IMG/VR virus record: IMGVR_UViG_3300009419_000010
Span: 1 to 64,000 of that record
Reading direction: 5' to 3' (one strand)
Source: a virus
DNA length: 64,000 nt
Positions 8,555 to 16,863 of this stretch are shown piece by piece. Under the pieces are notes generated by a model. That model was not told where the DNA came from, did no database searches, and saw only the letters and a program-made list of their open reading frames with translations. Position 1 is the first letter of the stretch. Each line of letters starts with the position of its first letter. A program made the translations under genes and the position numbers.

Positions 8555-9742
8555 ATGTTTAATAGTCAACCATTTGCTTCTCCTTTCCCAACAAGTCCAT
8601 TTCAAGGGCAAAATAAACATCAAGAGGAACCCAAAAAAGGTAATGTTTATTTAAATTTCGTGGCAGATCGTCAAGGATGTGGTCAATGGCGAGTAGGTTG
8701 GCCCGAACATCACATCAATATGAATAATCTTGGTGAGTCTACATCGCTCACTAAGATGATTTTTGATAAAAATTGGTTTCGAGATATTAAAACCGTCAAA
8801 TTACAAAGACAAGCATCTACCCCTCAAAAACAATATTTTGAATTTCTCAAGAGTATTCAAGCAGAAATGGGATTCAAGATTATCTATGAAGTAGATGATG
8901 TTGTATTTCGTGAAGAAATTCCTGATTATAATTCAGGAAAACCATCGTTCGATAATGACGAAATCCGTCAAAATTGTGTTGACATGATGCGAATGGCAGA
9001 TGAAGTCACAGTCACATGTAAGTTCATGCGTGATTTGTTCATTCAAAAAACGGGTCAAGAAAAAATCTCCGTGATTCCAAATTTCCCACCTGAATGGTGG
9101 ATTGGGCATTATTACGATTCTTATAAAATTGCTAAAAATTACGATAAAAATCGTAAAAGACCGAGAATTTTATATTCTGGCTCAGGAGCGCACTTTGATG
9201 TGAAAAAAGGAGGGCAAGACGATTTTTCCCATGTGTTGAAATTTATTATCGATAATAGGTATAAATATCAATTCATTTTCATTGGTGCATTTCCTCCACA
9301 ATTGCATCCATACATTCAAAATGGAGAAATTGAATTTCATCATTGGCAGACATTGACAAATTATCCGAAATTTATTTCCGAACTAAATGTGCAATTAACT
9401 CTCGCACCTTTGATGGATAATAATTTCAATAAATCGAAGTCAGATATCAAATATATTGAGGGTGCTGTGTTAGGTATCCCTTGTATGTGTCAGGATTTGG
9501 TGACTTATTCCGATGTTCCTGATTTTCTGAAATTTAATAATTCAGAGGATTTAGCTGTAAAAGTAGAACAATTGTTGAATTACAAAAATCGTGATAGGTA
9601 TCACAATTTATCTAAAGAATTGAGAAAACTTGGTGAAACAAGATTCCTCGAAAGACCTGAAAACATTGGTGCTTTTCTTGAATCGATGAACACGCCTTGG
9701 GGTGATCAGTCTCGTAGATTTATGAAATACTGGAACGATTAA
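8555..9742 (+). CDS. glycosyltransferase, GT-B fold (GT4-like)
   Basis: 395 residues. A low-complexity N-terminal leader (1-30, Pro/Gln/Ser-rich) precedes a GT-B-like enzyme. IYEVDDVVF (about residue 110) is a typical acidic loop of phage GT4-like enzymes, and the C-terminal donor domain has KSDIKYIEGAVLGIPCM, resembling the E-x7-E/G region. The acceptor is unknown: phage DNA, a virion protein or host glycan are all possible. Early-type promoter and position among replication genes slightly favour a DNA- or host-directed role. Its stop overlaps the convergent gene end at 9739. Confidence 0.8.
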   Translation: MFNSQPFASPFPTSPFQGQNKHQEEPKKGNVYLNFVADRQGCGQWRVGWPEHHINMNNLGESTSLTKMIFDKNWFRDIKTVKLQRQASTPQKQYFEFLKSIQAEMGFKIIYEVDDVVFREEIPDYNSGKPSFDNDEIRQNCVDMMRMADEVTVTCKFMRDLFIQKTGQEKISVIPNFPPEWWIGHYYDSYKIAKNYDKNRKRPRILYSGSGAHFDVKKGGQDDFSHVLKFIIDNRYKYQFIFIGAFPPQLHPYIQNGEIEFHHWQTLTNYPKFISELNVQLTLAPLMDNNFNKSKSDIKYIEGAVLGIPCMCQDLVTYSDVPDFLKFNNSEDLAVKVEQLLNYKNRDRYHNLSKELRKLGETRFLERPENIGAFLESMNTPWGDQSRRFMKYWND

Positions 9743-10020
9743 TTTCTAGTAAATTCAGAATATTGAGCAAGAGTCGGTCGAAGACGCTCAAACATTCCTT
9801 TTAAATTGTCATACGGTGTCTTATTCGAAGGATTTTTGAAAAACTCTTCTTTATTGTTTTGATAATAAGCTATTGTTCCTTTTAGATATTTTTCGATATA
9901 TGAAGAAACTTCATTCACTTCAGCCTTCATCTTTTCGGTAAAAGCGTCATAATCATCATATGATGATTGAAAATCAAGATTTTCGTAAATCATACCTAAG
10001 TCTTTAAAATAATCATTCAT
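9739..10020 (-). CDS. small late protein, 93 aa
   Basis: Unrecognised, acidic and Tyr/Asp-rich, helical. N-terminal YFKDLGMIYENLD fits loosely the shared N-terminal motif of the small late proteins. It is expressed from a late promoter that lies in the loop of a perfect 12-bp inverted repeat covering the start codon (10015-10047), so readthrough mRNA from the upstream gene would have this start sequestered. Confidence 0.75.
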   Translation of the reverse strand: MNDYFKDLGMIYENLDFQSSYDDYDAFTEKMKAEVNEVSSYIEKYLKGTIAYYQNNKEEFFKNPSNKTPYDNLKGMFERLRPTLAQYSEFTRN

Positions 10021-10047
10021 ATCATTATTTAATAAAATGATATGAAT
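10015..10047 (-). repeat. perfect 12-bp inverted repeat around late promoter and start codon
   Basis: Arms 10015-10026 (ATTCATATCATT) and 10036-10047 (AATGATATGAAT), nine-base loop. It begins seven bases beyond the stop of the gene at 10054-11454 on the minus strand. The loop and adjoining arm contain the TAAATA element (10026-10031) and the arm contains the ATG of the next gene. It could act as a transcript end or as a translational block on readthrough RNA. Confidence 0.7.
10026..10031 (-). promoter_or_regulatory. late promoter TAAATA, N5 before ATG 10020
   Basis: Minus-strand TTAAATAATGATATG. It is embedded in the inverted repeat 10015-10047. Confidence 0.75.
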
Positions 10048-10053
10048 TGTAAT

Positions 10054-11454
10054 TTATCGACTGACCTCTTCCCAGTCTACGGAGCCATGAACAAGTTCAG
10101 TATTTGTACTCGCAGTAATAGCTAGAGTTAATTCGTAAGGTGTATTTGTAAAGCTATTTCTCTCAAGTTGGAATCTAAATAGAGCCTCTTTAAGAATGTC
10201 TATCGATGTTGATCCTTGAGCGTTAGATGTAAAATAGCCTGAAGCTAATATTCTACCTCCTGATACACTAGTTCCGTCTAACTTGTATTCTACTGAGGAA
10301 TTAACTCCTGCATCAGTCCATGTACCGCCAGAAGTTGTACCTGAAGCAATTACTCGCCAATTATATATACCCGTATCGATCCCCATTACAGACAACGCAG
10401 TTAGAATCACAATACTATCTAGCCTAGTTGGTTTTAAACGTAAAGAAACGACTGGGTAAAAGGTTCCTGCTGTCGCGAGAGCTTTTGGCGCAGTTATTTC
10501 CGTGCCGATTGCTTGCTGTAAACCTCTTAATTCATAACCACCTTCGGAAATAACCGTACTACAAACTTGCTTTAATTTACTTGGACTTGAAGTTGCAGCT
10601 TTATTTTCAATTTCATATCTAAGCGGTAATGATCCTGTTGTAATATATGTCGAATCAATTAGATTGGCATGGTGAAAGTAATGACAAGGAACGAATTGAC
10701 CATTGATAACAAATCCTGTTCTCACGGTACCTAATCCGAGCCATTCGATATCTGCCCATAAAATTTGAGCCTTTGTAATATCGAGAGTAATACCAGATTT
10801 TCCTGATCCGTCTAAGCGATCTACATTCCATTGTGATTGAGGAATACGAGTAGATGAAAGTGAGCCAGATGTAATACTGCGCTCAACCATATATAAAGTA
10901 GTGTCATCCAATTCCAAGTAGATCCCATTATCAGCACCAAAATAACCAACACGTTGTCTCAGATTTGTTTTAGATGGGTTAAAGGTAAATGTATTTAAAA
11001 TTTGTAAGCTCTTACCAGGTTGATATGCAAACACTTTCGTGGTTTCGCGATACACTTTAGAACCGCTTAAAGAATCAACTTTTAACTCCACAAGACCTTG
11101 AGTTTGAATGAATTCCGCAGAAGCAGAGGTTGTCGTGGTTCCACCTGTAAGTGTCGCCCAAAGGCTGTTATCTGTATATCTATGAGACGAGTCGAAAAGA
11201 GTTAATGGACTTGATGTTCTCGTTCTACCGAAAGCATCGCTAGCCATGTTGAAATTACCACTAAAGTTGCTTGTCGTATCATCGATATTCTTCACCAAAA
11301 CAGCATATTTTGGATATTCGACTATTTGAGGGGAACCGAAAGATGGATCTGTCATTGCCGATGTTGCTGGAAATCTAACATCATTTATGATCTCAACAAA
11401 TTTTCCGCTTTCGGTATTTGCAGCGTTTGTCCATACTTTAGTATTAATTGGCAT
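10054..11454 (-). CDS. virion structural protein (tail fibre-like)
   Basis: 466 residues. The segment SDAFGRTRTSSPLTLFDSSH (about residues 72-91) is a motif I recognise from structural/fibre proteins of T4-like marine and other phages; the rest is Thr/Ser-rich beta structure. No catalytic motif. A late promoter stands five bases before the ATG. It is isolated from the main fibre block at 32-36 kb. Exact virion location is unknown. Confidence 0.7.
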   Translation of the reverse strand: MPINTKVWTNAANTESGKFVEIINDVRFPATSAMTDPSFGSPQIVEYPKYAVLVKNIDDTTSNFSGNFNMASDAFGRTRTSSPLTLFDSSHRYTDNSLWATLTGGTTTTSASAEFIQTQGLVELKVDSLSGSKVYRETTKVFAYQPGKSLQILNTFTFNPSKTNLRQRVGYFGADNGIYLELDDTTLYMVERSITSGSLSSTRIPQSQWNVDRLDGSGKSGITLDITKAQILWADIEWLGLGTVRTGFVINGQFVPCHYFHHANLIDSTYITTGSLPLRYEIENKAATSSPSKLKQVCSTVISEGGYELRGLQQAIGTEITAPKALATAGTFYPVVSLRLKPTRLDSIVILTALSVMGIDTGIYNWRVIASGTTSGGTWTDAGVNSSVEYKLDGTSVSGGRILASGYFTSNAQGSTSIDILKEALFRFQLERNSFTNTPYELTLAITASTNTELVHGSVDWEEVSR

Positions 11455-11459
11455 ATTTA

Positions 11460-11465
11460 TATTTA
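11460..11465 (-). promoter_or_regulatory. late promoter TAAATA, N5 before ATG 11454
   Basis: Minus-strand TTAAATATAAATATG. Confidence 0.75.
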
Positions 11466-11490
11466 ATCATTTGATGGGGTTAATATCGTA

Positions 11491-11518
11491 TTGACTTTTG
11501 CATTTCATGGTTTATCAT
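11491..11518 (+). promoter_or_regulatory. sigma70-like promoter of DNA polymerase gene
   Basis: TTGACT at 11491-11496, 16 bp, TATCAT at 11513-11518, six bases, ATG 11525. This geometry supports 11525 over the in-frame ATG at 11507, which lies inside the promoter spacer. Confidence 0.6.
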
Positions 11519-11524
11519 TTTTTT

Positions 11525-14050
11525 ATGTATAGGAATTGTATTTACAACAACCGTGAACGCAAGGTTTTCTTGTGGACATGGAATGAAAATGGGGAGCGTG
11601 TGAAAGAAGAACACGACTTCAAGCCATATATTCTACTGGAGGATAAAGCGGGTAAAGAGAAATCTATCTATGGAACTCCTCTTAAAAAGAAAGAATTCGC
11701 TTCTTCGTATGACAGAAATAATTTCGTAAAAGATAGTAATATCAAGCGAATCTATGAAAATCTCCCCCCATACCAACAATTCTTGATTGATAATTATTGG
11801 TCAGTTTGTGAGGATGACAATTTCTCTCAATATCCTTTAAAGGTTGCTTATCTAGACATCGAATGTCCTCATCCTGATAAGTTCCCAGAACCAGAGACAG
11901 CGGAAGCAGTGATAAATCTGATCACTGTATTCGATTCATTTTCTAAAATGTATCATGTTTTCGGTTTGAAGAATTATCACACGACAAGAGATGACGTGAA
12001 ATATTATTTTTGTAAATCAGAAGAAGATTTGCTCAAATCATTCATCAAGTATTTCAGAAAAGAGGAATTTGATGTGATTAGTGGATGGAACATAGCAGGA
12101 TTTGATATCCCCTACCTGATCAACAGAATCACATTTGAATTGGGAGAAGAATGGGCAAAGAAATTGTCGCCAATTGAAAGGATTTATGAAAAGACAAATC
12201 CGAATGGTAAATTTGGAATGCCCACCAAAGAGTATGTGATCGAAGGAATTTCTATTTTGGATTATTATGTGATGTATATGAAATTCAGCTTAGAGAAGCG
12301 AGAATCATACAAGTTGGATAATATCGGAGAAGTTGAATTAGGTATCAACAAAATTCAACACGAAGGTAATCTATGGGAATTGGCTAAAAAAGATTGGTAT
12401 AACTATACTGACTATAACATTCGAGATGTGGAAATTTGTGTTAAATTGGACGAGAAAAAGGGATATATCAATCTTCTTCGATTCCTTGCATACACAGGAT
12501 TATGTGATTTAGAAAATGCCATCAAAACCGTTCCACCAATGAACGGTGCTATCGCTATTCGTGCGCGTATGCGCAACGAGTATATTCCAACTTTCATTCG
12601 ACCTGTTACTGATTATAAAGCACCTGGAGGTTATGTGGCAGAACCAAGAGTGGGATTTGCTGAAAATATCGTGTCATTCGATGCTAACTCTCTGTATCCA
12701 TCAGTCATGATCTCTCTTAATTTATCTCCTGAAACCAAAATTGGTAGAGTTGAGAAGGATGGTGATAAAGTGAAAATCCATCATGTATCAGGAAGACTAT
12801 TTGATATGACTAAAGAGAACTTTAAGAAGTTCATGGATGAAGAAAAGGCAGCTTTAACCAAAGCTGGATTTCTATTTTCTCAAAAGAAACGTGGTCTTGT
12901 TCCTGAGTTCTTGGATAACTTGTATTCCAAACGTAAAGAAATGAAGAATAAGATGTTGGAGTCTCGTAAGAAAGGGGATAAAGAAGGAGAACAGAAATTT
13001 GATAGTATTCAATATGCCTACAAAATTCACCTCAACTCTCTTTATGGGTACATGCTCAATAAATACGCTCCTCTTGGTGATGAAGATATCGGGGCATCTG
13101 TGACATTGACAGGTCAGGCAGTTATTAAGAAAAGTAATGATTTGTTCATGGATTACCTATCACAGTATTTCGACAATAAAGAAGAGATTGAAAAATCTTT
13201 GATATATAATGATACTGATAGCTTCTACACTTCTTTGAAGATATTTGAAAAAATTGGATACGAACTAAAAGATGGAGACAAAGTTTCCGATAAATTTTAT
13301 GGTTTGTGTCAAGATGTTGAAGACTTCGTGAATGAAGGAATCGCGAAATGGGCTAAACAGAATTTGAAAAGTATTGATCCGAGATTCGTGTTCAAGAGAG
13401 AGAGTATCTGTGACAGTGGTATTTTCATTGGTAAAAAATATTACGCTCTTCATAAATTGGATGAGGAGGGTGTCGTGATGAATAAATTCAAATATATTGG
13501 AGTTGATGTTGTGAAAACCACAATGCCTAAAAAGGTCAAACCATATGTCAAGAAAGTCATCGAACACATGATCATGACTCAATCCTTGAAAGAAACCAAT
13601 GATTTGTTCAATGAAGCATACGAAGAATTTAAGAAATTGCCTATCACAGATATTGCAAAGATCTCTGGTATGAACAATTACTCGGAATATTCAGCTAGAT
13701 GTAATGGAATGAATACCGTGAAAGGGATGCCGAGTCATCTAAAAGCCGCTTATTATCATGATCTAATTGTCGGACAGAACGAATGGTCTTCCAAATATGA
13801 TAAATTTAAAACAGGAGATAAAGTTCGTATGGTATATGTCAAGAAACCCAATAAATATAATTTGGACATGATCGGTTTCAAAGGAGATTGGCCCGAAGAA
13901 TTTAATAATATTTTCGTGGTTGATTATGAGAAAATGTTTAGCAAGATATTCCATGCCGCAATCGAGAGATTCTATGAAGCAGTCGGATGGAAACTCAGAA
14001 AACCATCGGAAAATCTTACAGTGGAATTGGAAGATTTGTTTGGATTGTAA
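11525..14050 (+). CDS. 43: DNA polymerase, family B (gp43)
   Basis: 841-residue replicative polymerase. Exonuclease motifs YLDIEC (about 108), NIAGFDIPYL and YNIRDVEIC are followed by polymerase motifs A DANSLYPSV (about 385), B NSLYGYM (about 503) and C YNDTDSF (about 561). T4 gp43 is 898 aa, so this is a compact member. The start at 11525 is chosen because the N-terminal strand then has the length usual for T4-like polymerases and because a promoter ends six bases upstream; 11507 remains possible. It works with gp45, gp44, gp41, the primase and gp32 encoded elsewhere in this window. Confidence 0.96.
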   Translation: MYRNCIYNNRERKVFLWTWNENGERVKEEHDFKPYILLEDKAGKEKSIYGTPLKKKEFASSYDRNNFVKDSNIKRIYENLPPYQQFLIDNYWSVCEDDNFSQYPLKVAYLDIECPHPDKFPEPETAEAVINLITVFDSFSKMYHVFGLKNYHTTRDDVKYYFCKSEEDLLKSFIKYFRKEEFDVISGWNIAGFDIPYLINRITFELGEEWAKKLSPIERIYEKTNPNGKFGMPTKEYVIEGISILDYYVMYMKFSLEKRESYKLDNIGEVELGINKIQHEGNLWELAKKDWYNYTDYNIRDVEICVKLDEKKGYINLLRFLAYTGLCDLENAIKTVPPMNGAIAIRARMRNEYIPTFIRPVTDYKAPGGYVAEPRVGFAENIVSFDANSLYPSVMISLNLSPETKIGRVEKDGDKVKIHHVSGRLFDMTKENFKKFMDEEKAALTKAGFLFSQKKRGLVPEFLDNLYSKRKEMKNKMLESRKKGDKEGEQKFDSIQYAYKIHLNSLYGYMLNKYAPLGDEDIGASVTLTGQAVIKKSNDLFMDYLSQYFDNKEEIEKSLIYNDTDSFYTSLKIFEKIGYELKDGDKVSDKFYGLCQDVEDFVNEGIAKWAKQNLKSIDPRFVFKRESICDSGIFIGKKYYALHKLDEEGVVMNKFKYIGVDVVKTTMPKKVKPYVKKVIEHMIMTQSLKETNDLFNEAYEEFKKLPITDIAKISGMNNYSEYSARCNGMNTVKGMPSHLKAAYYHDLIVGQNEWSSKYDKFKTGDKVRMVYVKKPNKYNLDMIGFKGDWPEEFNNIFVVDYEKMFSKIFHAAIERFYEAVGWKLRKPSENLTVELEDLFGL

Positions 14051-14057
14051 TATCTAT

Positions 14058-14063
14058 TAAATA
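14058..14063 (+). promoter_or_regulatory. late promoter TAAATA, N5 before ATG 14069
   Basis: TTAAATAATAATATG just after the polymerase stop. Confidence 0.75.
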
Positions 14064-14068
14064 ATAAT

Positions 14069-14434
14069 ATGCAATTTACGATTTTATTTGAAAAACTTTT
14101 AAACGAACTTGTTGATACTCTTTTTCCAACCTTCGTGACAAAAAGAGCAGAAGGAGCGAAAAAAATAGAAGAATCCGCAAGGAAAAAAGGTTCTTTTGCT
14201 ATCTTAACTGCTTACCACTTTGCTGGTAAGGTGAAACCATATGCTGATGCTTTGCGAAAAGCTAAGAAAGATGATAAAGAATCCCATCTCAAAGCAAAAT
14301 ATAAAGAAGCTTATGCTAAACTTAAAAATTTGGATTCTCTTTCACAAAAAGAATTTCAAATGATCACAGGAACTCTTGAAGCATATGGTGAAGTCTACAT
14401 TCAAGCGAAACATCCAAAAGATTATTCGAAATAA
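14069..14434 (+). CDS. small late protein, 121 aa
   Basis: Unrecognised, strongly basic and helical (many Lys/Ala, e.g. ALRKAKKDDKE). N-terminal FTILFEKLLNEL fits the shared hydrophobic N-terminal motif of the small late proteins. The late promoter and basic composition suggest a packaged internal head protein, inferred only. Confidence 0.75.
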   Translation: MQFTILFEKLLNELVDTLFPTFVTKRAEGAKKIEESARKKGSFAILTAYHFAGKVKPYADALRKAKKDDKESHLKAKYKEAYAKLKNLDSLSQKEFQMITGTLEAYGEVYIQAKHPKDYSK

Positions 14435-14437
14435 TAC

Positions 14438-14467
14438 TTGCATTCCCCTGTAACTAGGGTATATATT
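14438..14467 (+). promoter_or_regulatory. sigma70-like promoter with 5'-terminal hairpin
   Basis: TTGCAT at 14438-14443 and TATATT at 14462-14467 (18 bp) or TATATA at 14460-14465 (16 bp). Initiation near 14472-14474 would place an inverted repeat (ATCAGG 14471-14476, CCTGAT 14485-14490, eight-base loop) at the very 5' end of the RNA, about 14 bases before ATG 14504. Confidence 0.5.
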
Positions 14468-14503
14468 CTTATCAGGCACAACACCCTGATTTTACACAAA
14501 CAT

Positions 14504-14743
14504 ATGAACACAAGCAAAAACGCATACGAGATAAGGCTCGATATATTGAGCATAGCACATGGTGATTTAATGACAGTTTTCCACGAGAAGCTGCATAACG
14601 CCAAAAAGAGAATGGTCGGCAACCAAGACGATAGTTGGGTAGAAGATAAAATTGATGACAAAGTTATCAGTGATTTGCTTCCAACTTCGGAAGAAATTAT
14701 TAAACGCGCTAAAGAATTATACGCATTTGTAGAGAATGCATAA
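14504..14743 (+). CDS. conserved hypothetical protein, 79 aa
   Basis: Small helical protein whose N-terminal NAYEIRLDILSIA and C-terminal LPTSEEIIKRAKELYAFV blocks resemble a family of small hypothetical proteins of T4-like phages; its role is unknown to me. The ATG at 14504 is chosen over an in-frame TTG at 14438 because the promoter and hairpin occupy the intervening bases. It is the first gene of the short cluster leading to UvsX. Confidence 0.75.
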   Translation: MNTSKNAYEIRLDILSIAHGDLMTVFHEKLHNAKKRMVGNQDDSWVEDKIDDKVISDLLPTSEEIIKRAKELYAFVENA

Positions 14744-14749
14744 AAATTG

Positions 14750-14834
14750 GTGATAGGTCGCGCCTATCTGATCTGGAATAAGCAGGAGGAAGTCCAGCGA
14801 GAATGATGATAAACCCTGCACAAATTTATTAATT
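14750..14834 (+). ncRNA. candidate structured leader RNA: hairpin plus H-type pseudoknot
   Basis: The 91-base gap before ATG 14835 contains a hairpin (GATAGG 14752-14757 with CCTATC 14763-14768), then CTGGA 14773-14777 pairing with TCCAG 14793-14797, and GCAGG 14782-14786 in that loop pairing with CCTGC 14815-14819. The last two stems interleave as an H-type pseudoknot ending 15 bases before the start codon. The local GC content is higher than the surroundings. Identity is unknown; a translational control element or small RNA is plausible. Confidence 0.45.
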
Positions 14835-15086
14835 ATGACAATACAAGAAGCATATGTGAAGGGGTTGAATGATGCAGAGAATCGAATTATTGAAAATTTT
14901 ATCAATCTATTGAATGATAAAGAATATGATGTAGCATTCCCCAATCCAAATTTGGAAATCGTTCGTAAAGTAATCAAAGAGCGATCTGATTATTTCTTTA
15001 AGATGGCAGAAGGAAAACACGGGGTGGCATTAGGATTCCAGAAAAAATTACAAAACAACAAATTAGAACTTGAAAAAGCAAAATAA
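14835..15086 (+). CDS. hypothetical protein, 83 aa
   Basis: Unrecognised, helical. The start ATG 14835 follows the candidate structured RNA at 14750-14834, so its translation may be regulated by that element. It shares transcription direction with the UvsX cluster; the next gene may have its own promoter inside the end of this one. Confidence 0.7.
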   Translation: MTIQEAYVKGLNDAENRIIENFINLLNDKEYDVAFPNPNLEIVRKVIKERSDYFFKMAEGKHGVALGFQKKLQNNKLELEKAK

Positions 15087-15097
15087 TCCATTAAAAT
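15070..15097 (+). promoter_or_regulatory. sigma70-like promoter before 15108
   Basis: TTGAAA 15070-15075, 16 bp, TAAAAT 15092-15097, ten bases to ATG 15108, giving a leader of about four bases. Confidence 0.45.
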
Positions 15098-15107
15098 AAA
15101 ACAGTAT

Positions 15108-15461
15108 ATGAAAGAACAAAAACACGTAGCAATCATTGATCAAATCGGACGTAACATCATCGGTAAACTCGTAGGTGAAACGGAAACCACACTGACACTT
15201 AACAATCCAGTCATTCTATTCGTTCAACCAGAACAAACAGGACAGATTCAAGTTCAGAGCTTTCCAGTATTCTTCTTCGAGTTCATCAACAAGGAATTTC
15301 GTGATCAGAATAACTGGACATTTAACAAATCTAATATCGTAACGAGTGATGTGATTTTGGATGATAGAATTTTGCTTCAATATGAGAAGATTAATACTCC
15401 TCCCGTTGAACAAAATGCTCCGACATCTTCACCTAAAGTTATTTCGATTAACGATCTATAA
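15108..15461 (+). CDS. conserved phage protein, possibly LSm-like beta fold
   Basis: 117 residues. The N-terminal 60 residues (HVAIIDQIGRNIIGKLVGE... then ILFVQPEQTGQIQVQSFP) have the alternating pattern of a small beta barrel and resemble a hypothetical family of T4-like phages; an LSm-like fold is my inference. The C-terminal 30 residues are Pro/Ser/Thr-rich and probably disordered. Upstream of UvsX in the same direction. Confidence 0.65.
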   Translation: MKEQKHVAIIDQIGRNIIGKLVGETETTLTLNNPVILFVQPEQTGQIQVQSFPVFFFEFINKEFRDQNNWTFNKSNIVTSDVILDDRILLQYEKINTPPVEQNAPTSSPKVISINDL

Positions 15462-15462
15462 T

Positions 15463-15735
15463 ATGTCACCAGAACAATTTACATATTGGTTGAGGGGATT
15501 TTTCGAAATCTCTGATACCAATAATTTGAGCGAGAAACAAGTTCAGATCATTCGTGATCATTTGAATTTGGTTTTCAACAAAGTGACACCTGATAGAAAA
15601 GATGAGAATATTGGATATAAACTTTTAGATACAAGATTTACTGGTACGAACAATAATCCATTATGTAAGCAAGAGATTGATTGGAGGGACAATCCCAACT
15701 TTAAACAAATAAAAGAAGAAACAAAATACTGTTAA
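15463..15735 (+). CDS. conserved phage hypothetical protein, 90 aa
   Basis: Begins MSPEQFTYWLRGFFEIS, a pattern I recognise from a widespread family of small phage hypotheticals (EQFTYWLxGFxE...QIIRDHL). Function unknown. The ATG at 15463 overlaps nothing and follows the previous stop directly; in-frame upstream starts would lie inside the previous gene. Confidence 0.75.
   Translation: MSPEQFTYWLRGFFEISDTNNLSEKQVQIIRDHLNLVFNKVTPDRKDENIGYKLLDTRFTGTNNNPLCKQEIDWRDNPNFKQIKEETKYC
15727..15732 (+). promoter_or_regulatory. possible -10 element before uvsX
   Basis: TACTGT, identical to the -10 at 91-96, followed by six bases and ATG 15739. No -35 match is visible at 15705-15710, so an activator-dependent middle promoter or chance are both possible. 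Confidence 0.3.
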
Positions 15736-15738
15736 ATT

Positions 15739-16863
15739 ATGTCAAAAGATATTGATAAAGATATTTTAGCGTCTTTGAACGCTTTGGACGATGTAGTTCC
15801 ATACTCAGCATATCTGAGTGATTCCACTCTTTCCAGTGTAAATGACTGGATTGATACGGGGAGTATGGTTCTCAATGCTCTGATTTCTGGCTCGTTGTAT
15901 GGTGGTATTCCAAATGGACGCATCACACAATTAGCAGGACCATCAGGTGCATTTAAAACGGGACTTGTAATGCAAATTCTGGCAAATGCACAGAAGAAAG
16001 GTATGATTCCTGTCATCTTCGATACTGAGGGTGCAATTGATCCTGAATCTGCTGCTAAATTTGGTTTGGATATTACCAAAGTCAAATATGTTGGATGTGA
16101 ATCTGTTGAGCAAACCAGAAATGCGATTTATAAATTCCTGAAGAATGTTCGGGAGAAGAAACAATTCGGTAAATTTATTATCGCTATTGATTCTCTTGCG
16201 AATTTAAACTCAGAAATGGAACTGACCCGTATGGATAAGGATTCTATGTCTGCTGATATGGGAACATTTGCAAAATCTGTTAAGAGTTTGTTGAAGACAT
16301 GCACAAACATGTCAACTCTCACTAAGACTCCTATTCTGATTACTAATCATGTCTATGACGATCCGAGTGCAATGTATCCATCTTTGGAGAAGAATATGCC
16401 AGGTGGTAAAGCAGCGGTGTATCTTCCCTCTGTCACCATTCAACTCGCAAGAAAATTGGTAAAAGATGCTGATAACAAACAAGTCAATGATAAATTGGCT
16501 GCATCACAGAAGAATTATTCAGGTGTTGTTATCCGTGCTTTGACAGTTAAAAACCGCTTCATCAAGCAATATCTTGAAGGTGAGTTCTATCTGTCCTTTA
16601 GTAAAGGGTTGGACAAGTATTATGGTTTGCTTGACATCATGAAAGGTATGGGAGTAGTCGATAACTCAGGTTCTTCTTATACCGATTGGACAGGAGAGAA
16701 ACTTGGATACTATAAAGTATGGAGTAAAGACATTGATCTCTGGGAAAATAAATTTCTCCCAGAACTTGAGAAGCGAATCAAAGAGCATTGGGCTTATGGC
16801 TCATCTCCTGATGATGATAATTTGATTGAATTGGAAGAAGACGAGGATACCAATGCAGATTGA
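15739..16863 (+). CDS. uvsX: UvsX RecA-like recombinase
   Basis: 374 residues. Catalyses strand invasion in recombination-dependent replication and repair. The P-loop is GPSGAFKT (67-74), lacking the usual glycine before Lys-Thr, the same deviation as T4 UvsX (GPSKSFKS). A Walker B-like IIAIDSLANL and the L2-side segment ITNHVYDD...MPGG follow. The acidic C-terminal tail (EEDEDTNAD) is typical of RecA proteins. The adenine methyltransferase gene begins inside its last 11 bases. Confidence 0.94.
   Translation: MSKDIDKDILASLNALDDVVPYSAYLSDSTLSSVNDWIDTGSMVLNALISGSLYGGIPNGRITQLAGPSGAFKTGLVMQILANAQKKGMIPVIFDTEGAIDPESAAKFGLDITKVKYVGCESVEQTRNAIYKFLKNVREKKQFGKFIIAIDSLANLNSEMELTRMDKDSMSADMGTFAKSVKSLLKTCTNMSTLTKTPILITNHVYDDPSAMYPSLEKNMPGGKAAVYLPSVTIQLARKLVKDADNKQVNDKLAASQKNYSGVVIRALTVKNRFIKQYLEGEFYLSFSKGLDKYYGLLDIMKGMGVVDNSGSSYTDWTGEKLGYYKVWSKDIDLWENKFLPELEKRIKEHWAYGSSPDDDNLIELEEDEDTNAD

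Noticed and set aside
14750-14834. RNase P RNA fragment
   Set aside because: Only GAGGAAGTCC resembles the conserved block; length under 90 bases and no other conserved RNase P regions.
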